Assembly (NCBI GenBank): GCA_963697305.1
Contig: CAVONO010000028.1
Location: 310,001-374,000, forward strand
Direction of reading: 5' to 3'
DNA: 64,000 nucleotides
From: JAACFF01 sp963697305
GTDB lineage: Bacteria > Chloroflexota > Anaerolineae > Promineifilales > Promineifilaceae
The notes beneath the pieces are model-generated. The model was given only the letters and a program-made list of their open reading frames with translations. It searched no databases and was not told the DNA's origin. Position 1 is the stretch's first letter. The number at the start of each line of letters is the position of its first letter. Shown here one piece after another: positions 29,701-38,136 of the stretch. Made by a program: the position numbers and the translations under genes.

Positions 29701-30031
29701 ATGTGGGCGGTGAAGGTAACGATCTCGCCCGGCTCAGGCCAGCGGCGGTCAGCTTCCGTGCCGGGCAAAGAGAAGGAACGCCGGGCTGCTCGGGGACTTC
29801 CCAGGAGTATTCGACACAGTAGGGATGGTAAAGTGGGGCCCGGTTGATAAAAGTGACATCGAGATCGACGCCGTCCGGGGGCGCTGCTTTCTGGGAGGTG
29901 TTGGTTGTAGGTGAAGGTGAGAGCGCCATGGAGTTGTCCAGCATGCCCGAAGCTGTCACCGCAAGAACGGCCATCATAAAGTCGGCCAATAATATTAGGA
30001 CTCGCATAGACCGGCCCATTATTCCCTTCAT
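26739..30031 (-). pseudogene. Large secreted protein: CARDB-like, HELSH, FN3, LamG and NHL repeats; frameshifted
   Basis: About 1097 codons. A signal peptide starts at about 30031 (MKGIMGRSMRVLILL). A one-base shift near 29765 separates PEQPGVPSLCP from GTEADRRWPEPGEIVTFTAH. In order there follow a CARDB-like Ig fold (WPEPGEIVTFTAHIANKG), a region with the zincin motif HELSH near residue 303, a fibronectin III-like domain (~515-590), a LamG/concanavalin-like domain (~735-915, ending in TIDEFRISDIP) and NHL propeller blades (IIVADSGNNRVQAFDELGNF and three more). The C-terminus is VYLPMVGR. The LamG domain interrupts the first NHL blade (after NPTGVAAWGDA). It is probably an extracellular binding or degrading protein. 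Confidence 0.82.
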
Positions 30032-30129
30032 TCTCTTGAGCGGAAACTCCCAAGCTTCCCCGTCGCACTTCATATTATAGTGCGCTTAGTTGCAAAATAC
30101 ATCGGCTTTTTGACTTATCCGGCAAGATT

Positions 30130-30435
30130 TTGACCCAACATGCTGGGCAAACCGCGCCGGCCAAAATCTCTAAATCGGATGGCACTAACAATGTCATAGA
30201 AAAGATCATAGGCTGGTGGATCAAAGAACGGTATCGAACAATGAGAACTTACAAGCGACCGCAGTCTGTGCTCAACGTGTGGCGACTAATCGCGTATCTT
30301 GGATACGACGCCGACCGCCCAGCTTTGGCCAAATCCATATTCACACTAGCGGAAAGCTGGAGACCGAGCAGTAATTTGTCTCAATTACTTTCTTCACCAA
30401 AATTGGAACGGTCACGACTAAACACAGGCATATAA
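30130..30435 (+). pseudogene. Transposase C-terminal fragment
   Basis: About 100 codons remain open with no proper start. The string TNNVIEKIIGWWIKERYRTM, followed by RTYKRPQSVLNVWRLIAYLG, has the look of the end of a DDE transposase, where TNN...E...KxRYRTMRGYK is common. The frame is open upstream to about 30076 without a start codon, so the 5' part has been lost. No terminal inverted repeats could be identified. It sits between the secreted NHL protein and a lipoprotein and marks an old insertion. Confidence 0.55.
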
Positions 30436-30549
30436 ATGTGATGGCAGATGCTGTATAATATCTGGTAGATAATCGCCTGTTTCGCAGGTACTAAACATCT
30501 CGTCTGGCGGCCGCCCAATCAGCCACTCGACCGCCACACAGGAGCCAAA

Positions 30550-31147
30550 ATGCGATACAAATACCTTTTCCTGCTATTGTTTGGGCTGTTTCTGATGGGC
30601 TGTGTGCCAAGTAGCCCGTCGGCAACCGGCACCATGCGCGCCTTGCCTACGGCAACCGCCACCACTCCCGGCTTGCGTGCGGTAACCGTCACCATGCCTG
30701 CTTTGCCTGCTCAACCGGAGCCGAACTTCGCTTTTTCCTTTGCCTACGGCGAGTTGTTTCGGGAGTACACTCGACACCTTTGAACAGACCTATAGGACGT
30801 TAATCAAGGACGGAGAGCCCATCACCATTCCGGTAACCCTTACTGATGAGCAGATGATGACCATCTACCAAAAAATGGTGGCGATCGATTTCTTCAGTTA
30901 TCCGGAGACATTCCGCATAGCCTATGATGTGAACGGTGTGGTTGGCATCCAAACGCCGGCGCCCGATTACCGTATTAAGGTGAGAAACGGAGAGCTAAAC
31001 CATTCGGTATTTTGGCGAGATGAAATCTTTGAGCCTACCAACCGGGAAGCAGACCAGCTCCGCGAACTGATCCAGATCATCATGCAGGTAATTGAAACCA
31101 ACCCTGACATCCAAAATCTGCCGGAGCTAAACTTTGGTTGCGCGTAA
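30550..31147 (+). pseudogene. Small lipoprotein, frameshifted
   Basis: The ATG at 30550 (behind AGGAGCC) opens a signal peptide with lipobox LFLMGC at ~14-19 and a Thr/Pro-rich linker. The frame changes near 30755 (from FAFSFAYGE to STLDTFEQTYRTLIKDG) and continues to 31147 as a compact alpha/beta domain (PITIPVTLTDEQMMTIYQKM, then FFSYPETF). Together they give about 198 residues. The family is not recognised. The terminal NFGCA and regular composition argue that both parts are genuine. Confidence 0.65.
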
Positions 31148-31205
31148 TAGGTCACATCAACCAGATGCTCCGCACGCGCTATCGTCTTGGGGTGGGCATC
31201 GACGT

Positions 31206-31415
31206 CTATTTTCCTACGCTCTTCCGCGGTCTCAACCAGGCTAGGTAGACCCCGACACCCAGACCAATAATGACGGCCGTCACAACGATGACTGGATTCT
31301 GGCTACCGTCCGTCGTCTCTGCCGTTGTGATCGGGGTTGTTGGTGGCGTTACTGTAATCATCTTGCGCTGCGCACCCAAAGTAAGTGGGATAGTGGGGCA
31401 GCGCGAGAATTTCAA
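31206..31415 (-). CDS. Possible small membrane protein
   Basis: A 69-codon frame with a Thr/Pro-rich start (TPPTTPITTAETTDGSQ), one transmembrane helix (PVIVVTAVIIGLGVGVYLAW) and a basic end RPRKSVGK. This resembles the C-terminal anchor of a surface protein whose front part is missing. It could be an independent small gene, a remnant or chance. The start is uncertain, because no good ribosome-binding site precedes it. Confidence 0.4.
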   Translation of the reverse strand: MKFSRCPTIPLTLGAQRKMITVTPPTTPITTAETTDGSQNPVIVVTAVIIGLGVGVYLAWLRPRKSVGK

Positions 31416-31418
31416 AAA

Positions 31419-31483
31419 TTGATGTTTTCTTGACGCTTATACCTAGTTTCTTGTCACCTCCTTAACGCCGTTGTATGTATACT
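31419..31483 (+). promoter_or_regulatory. Putative KdpE-type operator and promoter (site A)
   Basis: TTGATGTTTTCTTGACG at 31419 begins three direct repeats: TTCTTGA at 31427, TTCTTGT at 31448 and TCCTTAA at 31459, spaced 21 and 11 nt. A -10 box TATACT lies at 31478, 19 nt after the start of the third repeat. The same arrangement, with the same spacings, precedes the KimA-like transporter at 35946. OmpR-family regulators typically bind helically phased direct repeats overlapping the -35 region. Confidence 0.65.
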
Positions 31484-31524
31484 CAATTGTAATTCATTGC
31501 TACCAATTACGGAGGTACGGAAAT

Positions 31525-31761
31525 ATGACATCAAGAATCGGGCGAAAAAGGATCCTGTTGCTCGTACTAATCAGCAGTGCGATCCCTTCTGTTATCTTTC
31601 TAGGCAGCGATTTCGGGCTGTCTGCGTCCGCCAGCGTTCCCCTTATCATTGTTTTGAGCCTCGCTACCGGCGCCACAGCCTTATGGGTCTACGCCAACAG
31701 GCACGTCGATGGCTCCGAGTGGTGGCAAGATGATAGCGCTGGTGGCTGGCGTGGCTATTAA
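31525..31761 (+). CDS. Small two-helix membrane protein in the KdpE operon
   Basis: A 78-aa protein, ATG at 31525 behind GGAGG (9-nt gap). A basic start (TSRIGRKR) is followed by two hydrophobic helices (ILLLVLISSAIPSVIFLG and VPLIIVLSLATGATALWVYA) and a polar tail GSEWWQDDSAGGWRGY. It is the first gene after operator A, and the KdpE-like regulator follows 65 nt later. No family is recognised. By position it may be an accessory subunit or sensor for potassium transport or osmotic stress. Confidence 0.65.
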   Translation: MTSRIGRKRILLLVLISSAIPSVIFLGSDFGLSASASVPLIIVLSLATGATALWVYANRHVDGSEWWQDDSAGGWRGY

Positions 31762-31826
31762 GGCAATCCATCGACAAAGGCTTCGTAGGCAATAGAATAT
31801 AAGTCTGGCAAAAAGGGTATATAATC

Positions 31827-32558
31827 ATGCTTCAAGATCAGTTGGTGATTAACCTAGATGAATTCGCAGTCATGCAAAAAACAAAAATATTAATTGTGGA
31901 TGATGAACACGCCATCCGGCGTTTTTTACGCACTTCACTCGAGGCTCATGGATATGAAGTTCATGAAGCCAGTACAGGCGAAGATGCGATCTTAAAAACG
32001 ATCAATATGCGACCGGACCTCATCATCCTAGATCTGGGGCTGAGTGGTATTAATGGCGTTGAAGTCACGAGGCGAATCAGGGAATGGTCGCAAACACCGA
32101 TCGTCATTCTTTCAGTACAAGACCAGGTTGCCGACAAAATTGAGGCGCTGGACGCAGGAGCTGATGATTATCTGACAAAGCCTTTCAGCGTCGGTGAGTT
32201 AACGGCAAGACTGCGTGTGGCCATGCGCCACGCGCACCAGGAAGAACCGCAACCTGTTTTTATCAGTGGCAAACTGCGGGTCGATTTAGCCGCCAGGGTT
32301 GTATCCTATGATGGCAAAGAGATACAACTGACACCAACAGAGTATGATTTACTAAGCGTATTGATCCGAAATACCGGGCGTGTTTTGACCCATCAACAAC
32401 TGCTCAAAGAGGTTCGCGGCATCGGTTTTCAAATGGAAACCCACTTACTGCGTGTACATATGAGTAATCTGCGGCGCAAGATTGAGCGGGATCCGTCTAA
32501 TCCACAATACATTTTGACCGAGCCAGGTGTCGGCTACCGCTTAAAGCTGGAGATCTAG
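31827..32558 (+). CDS. kdpE: KdpE-like OmpR-family response regulator
   Basis: A 243-aa response regulator. The receiver domain has the acidic pair DD in ILIVDDEH, phospho-acceptor D69 (LIILDLGLSG) and the lysine in LTKPFS at ~119. The winged-helix DNA-binding domain ends with VGYRLKLEI. The KdpE branch is supported by LSVQDQVADKIEALDAGADD and LTPTEYDLLSVLIRNTGRVL. The start ATG 31827 has AAGGG upstream; a second ATG (31872) is possible. It converges with the KdpD-like kinase (8-nt gap). It probably binds the triple TTCTTGA repeats in front of its own operon and of the KimA-like gene. Confidence 0.9.
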   Translation: MLQDQLVINLDEFAVMQKTKILIVDDEHAIRRFLRTSLEAHGYEVHEASTGEDAILKTINMRPDLIILDLGLSGINGVEVTRRIREWSQTPIVILSVQDQVADKIEALDAGADDYLTKPFSVGELTARLRVAMRHAHQEEPQPVFISGKLRVDLAARVVSYDGKEIQLTPTEYDLLSVLIRNTGRVLTHQQLLKEVRGIGFQMETHLLRVHMSNLRRKIERDPSNPQYILTEPGVGYRLKLEI

Positions 32559-32566
32559 AAGGTTTT

Positions 32567-35239
32567 CTAATCTTCCCCTGGAATCTCTAAATCGGCTAAC
32601 GGCAAAGCCATCATAAAGACAGCGCCACCACCTATCCTGTTTTGAGCCCAGATACGGCCGTTATGCGCCTCAACGATCCCTTTGGCTATCGACAATCCTA
32701 GTCCAGTTCCCCCAATTCCATCGGGATTCAGCCGGTAAAACTTGCTAAAAATGTCTTCCAGTTCCGACTCCAACAAACCCGGCCCGCGATCCTTGACAGC
32801 AACAATCACTGCCTGCTGTTCTTGATACGCTTCGATTTCAATCGGTTCGCTTGGTGGGGCGTATTTTAGGGCGTTGTCCACTAGATTTATCAACGCCTGC
32901 ACCATGAGCGTCAAGTCAATATCAACCGGCGGCAGCTCATCGGGAATGGCCAGCATGACGGCACGATCTTGCAGCCGGTTTGGCATTTGCGCCAGGGTCA
33001 CTCCGACCAATTCCTGCACATCGTAAAGCTGGCGGACGACCTTCATCGCCCCAGACTCCAACCGCGTCATATCCAGTAAATTGCCTACCAGTCTATTCAA
33101 TCGCAACGTCTCTTCCCAAGCGGTACGTACCAGATCCCGCTGCGCTGCTTCCGACAGCAAATCCGCATCATCCAGCAGGCTGCTTAACGCACCCGTGATG
33201 GAAGCCAGCGGTGTACGTAAATCATGCGAGATAGAGTTCAGCAGCGTCGTTTGCAGTTTTTCAGTTTCTTCGAGCAGTTGGGCACGCCGCGCCTGCTCGG
33301 CCAGGTTGGCTTTTTCTAAAGCCAGCGCCACCTGGCTGGAAAATGAACTCAAAAAGCGTCGCTGTTCCGCGGTCAAGATGCCCTTTTCATTCTCCGGAGA
33401 TTCTATAGCCAACACGCCAATTACTTGGCCCGATGTTTGCAAGGGCAGATAGTAGCTGTTAGCGGTGGTCAATGTGTCGGTATACCGTCCTGCCGGTTGT
33501 CCGTGGTGCAAAACCCAGTCGGCGACGTCGTATCCATCTATTGCCGGGTAAAAATCAGGGGTGCGGGACTGCAGGGCGAGCTGCTCTCCGGATTCATCAG
33601 GTAAAAAGAGAGCTGCCGGGCTGTTGAAGGTCGTTTGGCTGTGATTAACAATGGTTTGCGCGACGTCTTCCAGGTTTGATACGGTAGCCAATGCCTGGCT
33701 AAGTTCATAAGAAACGGCCGTTTGTGCTTCGCGACGGCGGGCAGCGTGGGCTTGTTCCTGGGCGCGTGCCATTAGCGTGCTAATAACCAAACCCACAGCA
33801 AGTAATCCGGCGAAAGTTAGCAAATATTCAGCGTCGGCGACCACAAAAGTATAATAATGGGGGACAAAAATGATGTCGAAGGCGATGACACTGAGGAGTG
33901 AAGCAAAAATCGCGGGCCAGCGTCCCAGCCAGACAGCGGTTACCATCACCACGGCCAGATAAAGCATGACCAGATTGGTCGGGTTGATAAATGGACGTAG
34001 CGGCAGGCCCATTAATGTCACCAGCAATACCAGGCCGGCGCTTAACAGATACGCTTGCCACTTGAAAGGGCGCCTCCTGGCTGGCCTTCGCGCGCCTGTT
34101 GGCTGAGCCGGTTCCGTTTTTCCGCTAATGACATAGACATCCATGCCCTGGCTGTACGCCAAAATCTTGTCAATAATCGACCCATGCCGCCATTCACGCC
34201 AGCGTGGCCGCAGCGGTTTCCCGGCTACGATCTTGGTGACATTGCGACTAAGGGCATAATCGACCAGCGTTTCGGCAACCGAATGCCCGCTCAAGCGCAC
34301 AATTTGCGCCCCAAACTCCTCGGCCAGGCGCAATGTCTGTGTTATCCGCTCTTCGTCTGCCTCCTCTATATTGGCATGGGCAGAATCCTCGACATAAGCC
34401 GCAATCCACTCCGCATCCAGCCGCCGCGCGAGCCGCCGCGTGGTGCGTACCAGTCGCTCGCTTAACGGGCTGGGACCCACGCATACCAATATGCGTTCTC
34501 CGGCAGGCCAGGGGCCAGAGATAGCGTGTGTCTGCATGTAGATCCGCATTTGTTCGTCTACGCGATCGGCCGCTCGGCGCAAAGCCATTTCTCTAAGGGC
34601 GGTCAGATTACCGGGACGATAGAATTTATAGTGTGCCGGATCTGCCTGCTCGGTGATGGTTACTTTGCCTGCTTCCAGTCTTGCCAGCAGCTCATCAACA
34701 GGCAGGTCAATTAGCTCGATCTCGTAGGCTTCGTCAAAAATGTGGTCGGGTACTGTCTCCTGTATCTTGACTCCGGTAACCTGTTTCACGACATCATTGA
34801 GACTTTCCAGGTTCTGAATATTCACCGTTGTGTAAACATTGATGCCACTGTTGAGCAGTTCCAGCACGTCCTGATAGCGGTGGATGTAACGCGAACCATG
34901 AGCGTTGGCATGAGCCAGTTCGTCGACGAGAACAAGTTGGGGCTGCCGTCGCAAAATGGAATCCGTATCCATCTCCCATGAGGAGCTGTCACGATAGCGG
35001 ATTTCCTGCAGCGGGATATGCTCGAGTTCCCCCACAAAGGAATCCGCTGCAGCACGGCCGTGTGTCTCAACATACCCCACCACCACGTCCACCCCCTCAG
35101 CACGACGCTGCCGGGCCGCTTGCAGCATGGCATAGGTCTTGCCTACACCATTTGCATACCCGAGGAATATTTTCAACTTGCCTCGTGTTTCTTGCGCTTC
35201 CTCTTGCTGGGAAAGGGCGAGCGGTTTCTTCTGCATCAT
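32567..35239 (-). CDS. kdpD: KdpD-like sensor histidine kinase
   Basis: About 890 aa, full KdpD architecture. The N-terminal Kdp domain has GYANGVGKTYAML (Walker A-like) and DELAHANAHGSRYIHRYQDV. A Usp-like domain starts near ILVCVGPSPLSERLVR. Four transmembrane helices (DUF4118) lie around residues 400-500, followed by a GAF domain, HisKA with ISHDLRTPLASI (His near 676) and HATPase (GTGLGLSIAKGIVEAHNGRI). It senses potassium or turgor and phosphorylates the KdpE-like regulator encoded convergently. No kdpFABC genes are in the window. The nearest potassium transporter gene is the KimA-like one. Confidence 0.93.
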   Translation of the reverse strand: MMQKKPLALSQQEEAQETRGKLKIFLGYANGVGKTYAMLQAARQRRAEGVDVVVGYVETHGRAAADSFVGELEHIPLQEIRYRDSSSWEMDTDSILRRQPQLVLVDELAHANAHGSRYIHRYQDVLELLNSGINVYTTVNIQNLESLNDVVKQVTGVKIQETVPDHIFDEAYEIELIDLPVDELLARLEAGKVTITEQADPAHYKFYRPGNLTALREMALRRAADRVDEQMRIYMQTHAISGPWPAGERILVCVGPSPLSERLVRTTRRLARRLDAEWIAAYVEDSAHANIEEADEERITQTLRLAEEFGAQIVRLSGHSVAETLVDYALSRNVTKIVAGKPLRPRWREWRHGSIIDKILAYSQGMDVYVISGKTEPAQPTGARRPARRRPFKWQAYLLSAGLVLLVTLMGLPLRPFINPTNLVMLYLAVVMVTAVWLGRWPAIFASLLSVIAFDIIFVPHYYTFVVADAEYLLTFAGLLAVGLVISTLMARAQEQAHAARRREAQTAVSYELSQALATVSNLEDVAQTIVNHSQTTFNSPAALFLPDESGEQLALQSRTPDFYPAIDGYDVADWVLHHGQPAGRYTDTLTTANSYYLPLQTSGQVIGVLAIESPENEKGILTAEQRRFLSSFSSQVALALEKANLAEQARRAQLLEETEKLQTTLLNSISHDLRTPLASITGALSSLLDDADLLSEAAQRDLVRTAWEETLRLNRLVGNLLDMTRLESGAMKVVRQLYDVQELVGVTLAQMPNRLQDRAVMLAIPDELPPVDIDLTLMVQALINLVDNALKYAPPSEPIEIEAYQEQQAVIVAVKDRGPGLLESELEDIFSKFYRLNPDGIGGTGLGLSIAKGIVEAHNGRIWAQNRIGGGAVFMMALPLADLEIPGED

Positions 35240-35289
35240 AATAAGTGCCGTTACCAAAATCTATTTTCCTGGCAGATCAAAACGTTTCT

Positions 35290-35826
35290 TTATCTTCCTT
35301 GAGTATTGGGCCCGGCCAGCGCGTATTCAACTGCCTGGTCGATGTCCATAGCTCCCCCAGTAATCCACGCTCTCTGCAGTGTCCCGGCATCCAATGCTTG
35401 CTGAAGCGCGATCAGCTCAAGATCATACTCTGTTTGTTCATCGGGCAGCATCGGTGCCTCAATCTGCTCGCAAAGCGCCGCAGCCGTGCGGTTTACGGGT
35501 AAAGCGCGCCGTCGCGTAGTCGGGCTGATCCGACGATGCACCCAAGGTACCAGGCATCCGCCCATGCCGCTCCCACCCGCCGCGGCAGCGCCCTTGTCCA
35601 ATGAAACGCAGCCGGGATTCCGCACTAGCGCTGCTGTGAAGCGCAGCAGCCCATCTCCCCGCATCTTGACAACTGCCCTGTTCTCACTGAACGGCAGCTT
35701 GCAATCGCCCGTATGGCGCGCGACTACCTTGAACCCACGCCAGGGGATGCTGCTGCCACAACCGGCTACTGCCTTGACGTCTGTGAAAAGAAATGAAATC
35801 GTACCGGTAGGTAGGTCCATCGCCAT
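35290..35826 (-). pseudogene. Remnant of adenylate/guanylate cyclase-ATPase regulator
   Basis: The frame begins MDLPTGTISFLFTDVKAV, nearly the usual start of class III cyclase domains fused to LuxR/SARP-type ATPases (LPTGTVTFLFTDIEGS). The catalytic-core stretch is reduced to KMRGDGLLRFTAALV. The end, DIDQAVEYALAGP, resembles the closing helix of the large ATPase half. The 1,000 or so residues expected between are missing. It is an internally deleted relic, open by chance, without a credible function. Confidence 0.5.
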
Positions 35827-35945
35827 CCTAGTCTGCACACTGACTGGTTTTGCTCACCGTCGGATCACAGAGCCCCCAGAGTGCCGGATCAAGCTGGTAT
35901 CTTAACGTCTGGTCTATACCAACTCCGGGCACACCTAAGAGTACC

Positions 35946-36010
35946 TTGATGTTTTCTTGATGCCCTGCTCTCGATTCTTAACCCTTTCTTGACGAATATA
36001 CTGGTATCTT
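35946..36010 (+). promoter_or_regulatory. Putative KdpE-type operator and promoter (site B)
   Basis: TTGATGTTTTCTTGATG at 35946 matches site A in 16 of 17 positions. Direct repeats TTCTTGA (35954), TTCTTAA (35975) and TTCTTGA (35986) have the same 21- and 11-nt spacing. The -10 box TATCTT at 36005 again lies 19 nt after the third repeat start. It drives the KimA-like transporter at 36065. Confidence 0.68.
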
Positions 36011-36022
36011 AGATCTAAAAGA

Positions 36023-36046
36023 AACACCCACATTTGCGGGTGTTTT
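36023..36046 (+). terminator. Terminator-like hairpin in the KimA leader
   Basis: AACACCC/GGGTGTT stem (loop about 8 nt) followed by T6, ending 18 nt before the transporter start. If transcription begins near 36017 the hairpin is at the very 5' end of the message. It may insulate against upstream read-through, or serve as a 5' stabilising stem rather than a classic attenuator. Confidence 0.6.
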
Positions 36047-36064
36047 TTATTGGAGAGAGCATAA

Positions 36065-38074
36065 ATGACGATTCCTGATATTAAACGAACCCTGATTGGC
36101 AGACCATTTCCCACCAGCCAGGAGATTCATGAACGGCTTGACAAAACACGGGGTCTGGCTGTTTTCGCTTCTGACCCCATTAGCAGCAATGCCTATGCTA
36201 CCGAAGCGATTATGAGTGTGCTCATTGTCTTGGGCAGCGGCGCCTTGGCCATGACTTTGCCGCTGGCGATGGGCGTGGCTGCCCTGGTTTTACTGGTCGT
36301 CTTTAGCTATATTCAGACGATTCTGCATTACCCTGACGGGGGCGGCGCCTATACAGTGGCAAAAGATAATTTGGGCAAATATCCATCATTACTGGCGGGA
36401 TCGGCCTTGCTCATCGATTATGTTTTGACTGTTTCCGTATCTGTTGCTGCTGGGGTCAGGGCCATCACCTCTGCAATACCGGAGGCATATGAGTATCGTG
36501 TGCCTATTGCGATCGCGGCTATTGCCCTGATCACCTGGGTCAATCTGCGCGGAGCACGCGAGAGCGGCACCATCTTCGCCGTGCCTACTTATGCCTTCGT
36601 TGGTGGTGTGCTGCTGACCATCGGCATTGGCTTTCTGCGCGCTACCGGACTTTTCGGTTTGGAACCATTGCCCACTTTTGAGGACAGCGTACCCGCTCAG
36701 GCATCATTGGTTGGTTTTGCCTATATCTGGCTGTTACTGCGAGCTTTTGCCGGTGGCTGTACGGCTCTGACAGGTATTGAAGCTATCAGCAACGGTGTCA
36801 AAGCTTTCAAACCACCAGAGTCCAAAAATGCGGCAATGACAATGGTGGTAATGGGCATCATTGCAATGTCCTTATTTGTTGGTATTACCTTCTTGGCCAC
36901 ACACATGCATCTGGTTCCGAGCGAACATGGTGAAAGCATCCTCTCGCAAATGACGCGCCAGATTACCGGAACCGGGATCCTTTATTATTGGGTGCAGATC
37001 TTTACGGCACTGATTCTGTTTTTAGCGGCCAACACCGGTTATCAGGACTTTCCCCGGCTGAGTTCCTTCCTGGCCAAGGATGGTTTCTTGCCGCGCTGGC
37101 TGCAAAATCGTGGCGACCGGCTGGTTTTCAGTTCCGGTATTATGGTTTTGGCCATCGTTTCCTCACTGATCATCATCATTTTTCAGGCGAATGAAATTGC
37201 CATGCTGCCGCTTTATGCGCTGGGCGTCATGTTGAGCTTCACGCTGTCACAGGCGGGAATGTCACGATTAATGGGCAAAATAGGGCAGCTAAAACCAGGC
37301 GAAACGCTCTCTACCGGCCTTACCGAAATCCACTACGAACGTAACTGGCGCTGGAAAAAAGGGTTGAACATCGTTGGCTCTGTAACCACCGGCATCGTCT
37401 TTGTTATACTGACAGCAACCAAGTTTCTCGATGGGGCATGGATTGTGGTCTTGGCCATACCACTGATAGTATTGGCTTTTGCCAGGATTAATAAGCATTA
37501 TCAGGCGGTGTCACGCACGTTGAGCACAACTGGGCTTAGTGAAGAAGATCTGGTTCATGTAGCCAATGTGGTTATAGTTCCGATGGCTGATGTGCATCGC
37601 GGTACTATACAAGCGTTACAGTACGCCAAACGGATAGCCACAGATGTGCGGGCAGTTTGTATTGCCACAACACCAGAAATGCGCGAACGTGTGGAGCGGC
37701 GTTGGGCACGATTTCCTAAGCTAACCGCAGATCTTGATTTGGTGATTATTGACTATGATTACCGCGATATTCTAACGCCGGTAGTCGATTATATTGAAAC
37801 CATCAGCCAAGAAGAATTTCCTGGCTGGCTGATTACCGTTGTGATTCCGGAATTCGTGCCATCCGATGCTTATGCGCGGATCCTGCACAACCAGACGGCC
37901 AACTTGATGCGCCGTCACCTGCGCAACCGTGAAAATGTGATTGTAATAGATGTGCCCTATCATATTCCCAGCGCCAGACAATTGGCGGATAACGGGGCTA
38001 CGAAAGAAAAGAGCAATCTCGCTCAGGGACAAGCGGCCGTGCAAGCCATGTCCCTGCCAATTGATGTAAATTAA
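36065..38074 (+). CDS. KimA-like potassium transporter (APC superfamily)
   Basis: 669 aa. The N-terminal KRTLIGRPFPTSQEIHERLD and LAVFASDPISSNAYATEAIM match the KUP/KimA branch of APC transporters (KimA: ...SSDALSSVAY...). About twelve helices follow, including YPDGGGAYTVAKDNLG and GCTALTGIEAISNGV. A cytoplasmic Usp-like C-terminal domain runs from ~480 (VVIVPMADVHRGTIQALQYA). The start has GGAGAGAGC upstream. The K+ assignment rests on this similarity and on the adjacent KdpDE pair and shared operator; a general amino-acid permease is the alternative. Confidence 0.85.
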   Translation: MTIPDIKRTLIGRPFPTSQEIHERLDKTRGLAVFASDPISSNAYATEAIMSVLIVLGSGALAMTLPLAMGVAALVLLVVFSYIQTILHYPDGGGAYTVAKDNLGKYPSLLAGSALLIDYVLTVSVSVAAGVRAITSAIPEAYEYRVPIAIAAIALITWVNLRGARESGTIFAVPTYAFVGGVLLTIGIGFLRATGLFGLEPLPTFEDSVPAQASLVGFAYIWLLLRAFAGGCTALTGIEAISNGVKAFKPPESKNAAMTMVVMGIIAMSLFVGITFLATHMHLVPSEHGESILSQMTRQITGTGILYYWVQIFTALILFLAANTGYQDFPRLSSFLAKDGFLPRWLQNRGDRLVFSSGIMVLAIVSSLIIIIFQANEIAMLPLYALGVMLSFTLSQAGMSRLMGKIGQLKPGETLSTGLTEIHYERNWRWKKGLNIVGSVTTGIVFVILTATKFLDGAWIVVLAIPLIVLAFARINKHYQAVSRTLSTTGLSEEDLVHVANVVIVPMADVHRGTIQALQYAKRIATDVRAVCIATTPEMRERVERRWARFPKLTADLDLVIIDYDYRDILTPVVDYIETISQEEFPGWLITVVIPEFVPSDAYARILHNQTANLMRRHLRNRENVIVIDVPYHIPSARQLADNGATKEKSNLAQGQAAVQAMSLPIDVN

Positions 38075-38136
38075 GGTTTTGTTGCCATCAATTTTTAGGT
38101 CATGTAATCTCAGCCGAGAGCAGGACAAAACGAGGG

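Noticed and set aside
30076..30435. Complete insertion sequence
   Set aside because: Only a transposase C-terminus remains, with no inverted terminal repeats or target duplication found.
36011..36064. Possible ydaO-type c-di-AMP riboswitch before the KimA-like gene
   Set aside because: The predicted leader is under 50 nt, far shorter than the riboswitch, and contains only a simple hairpin.
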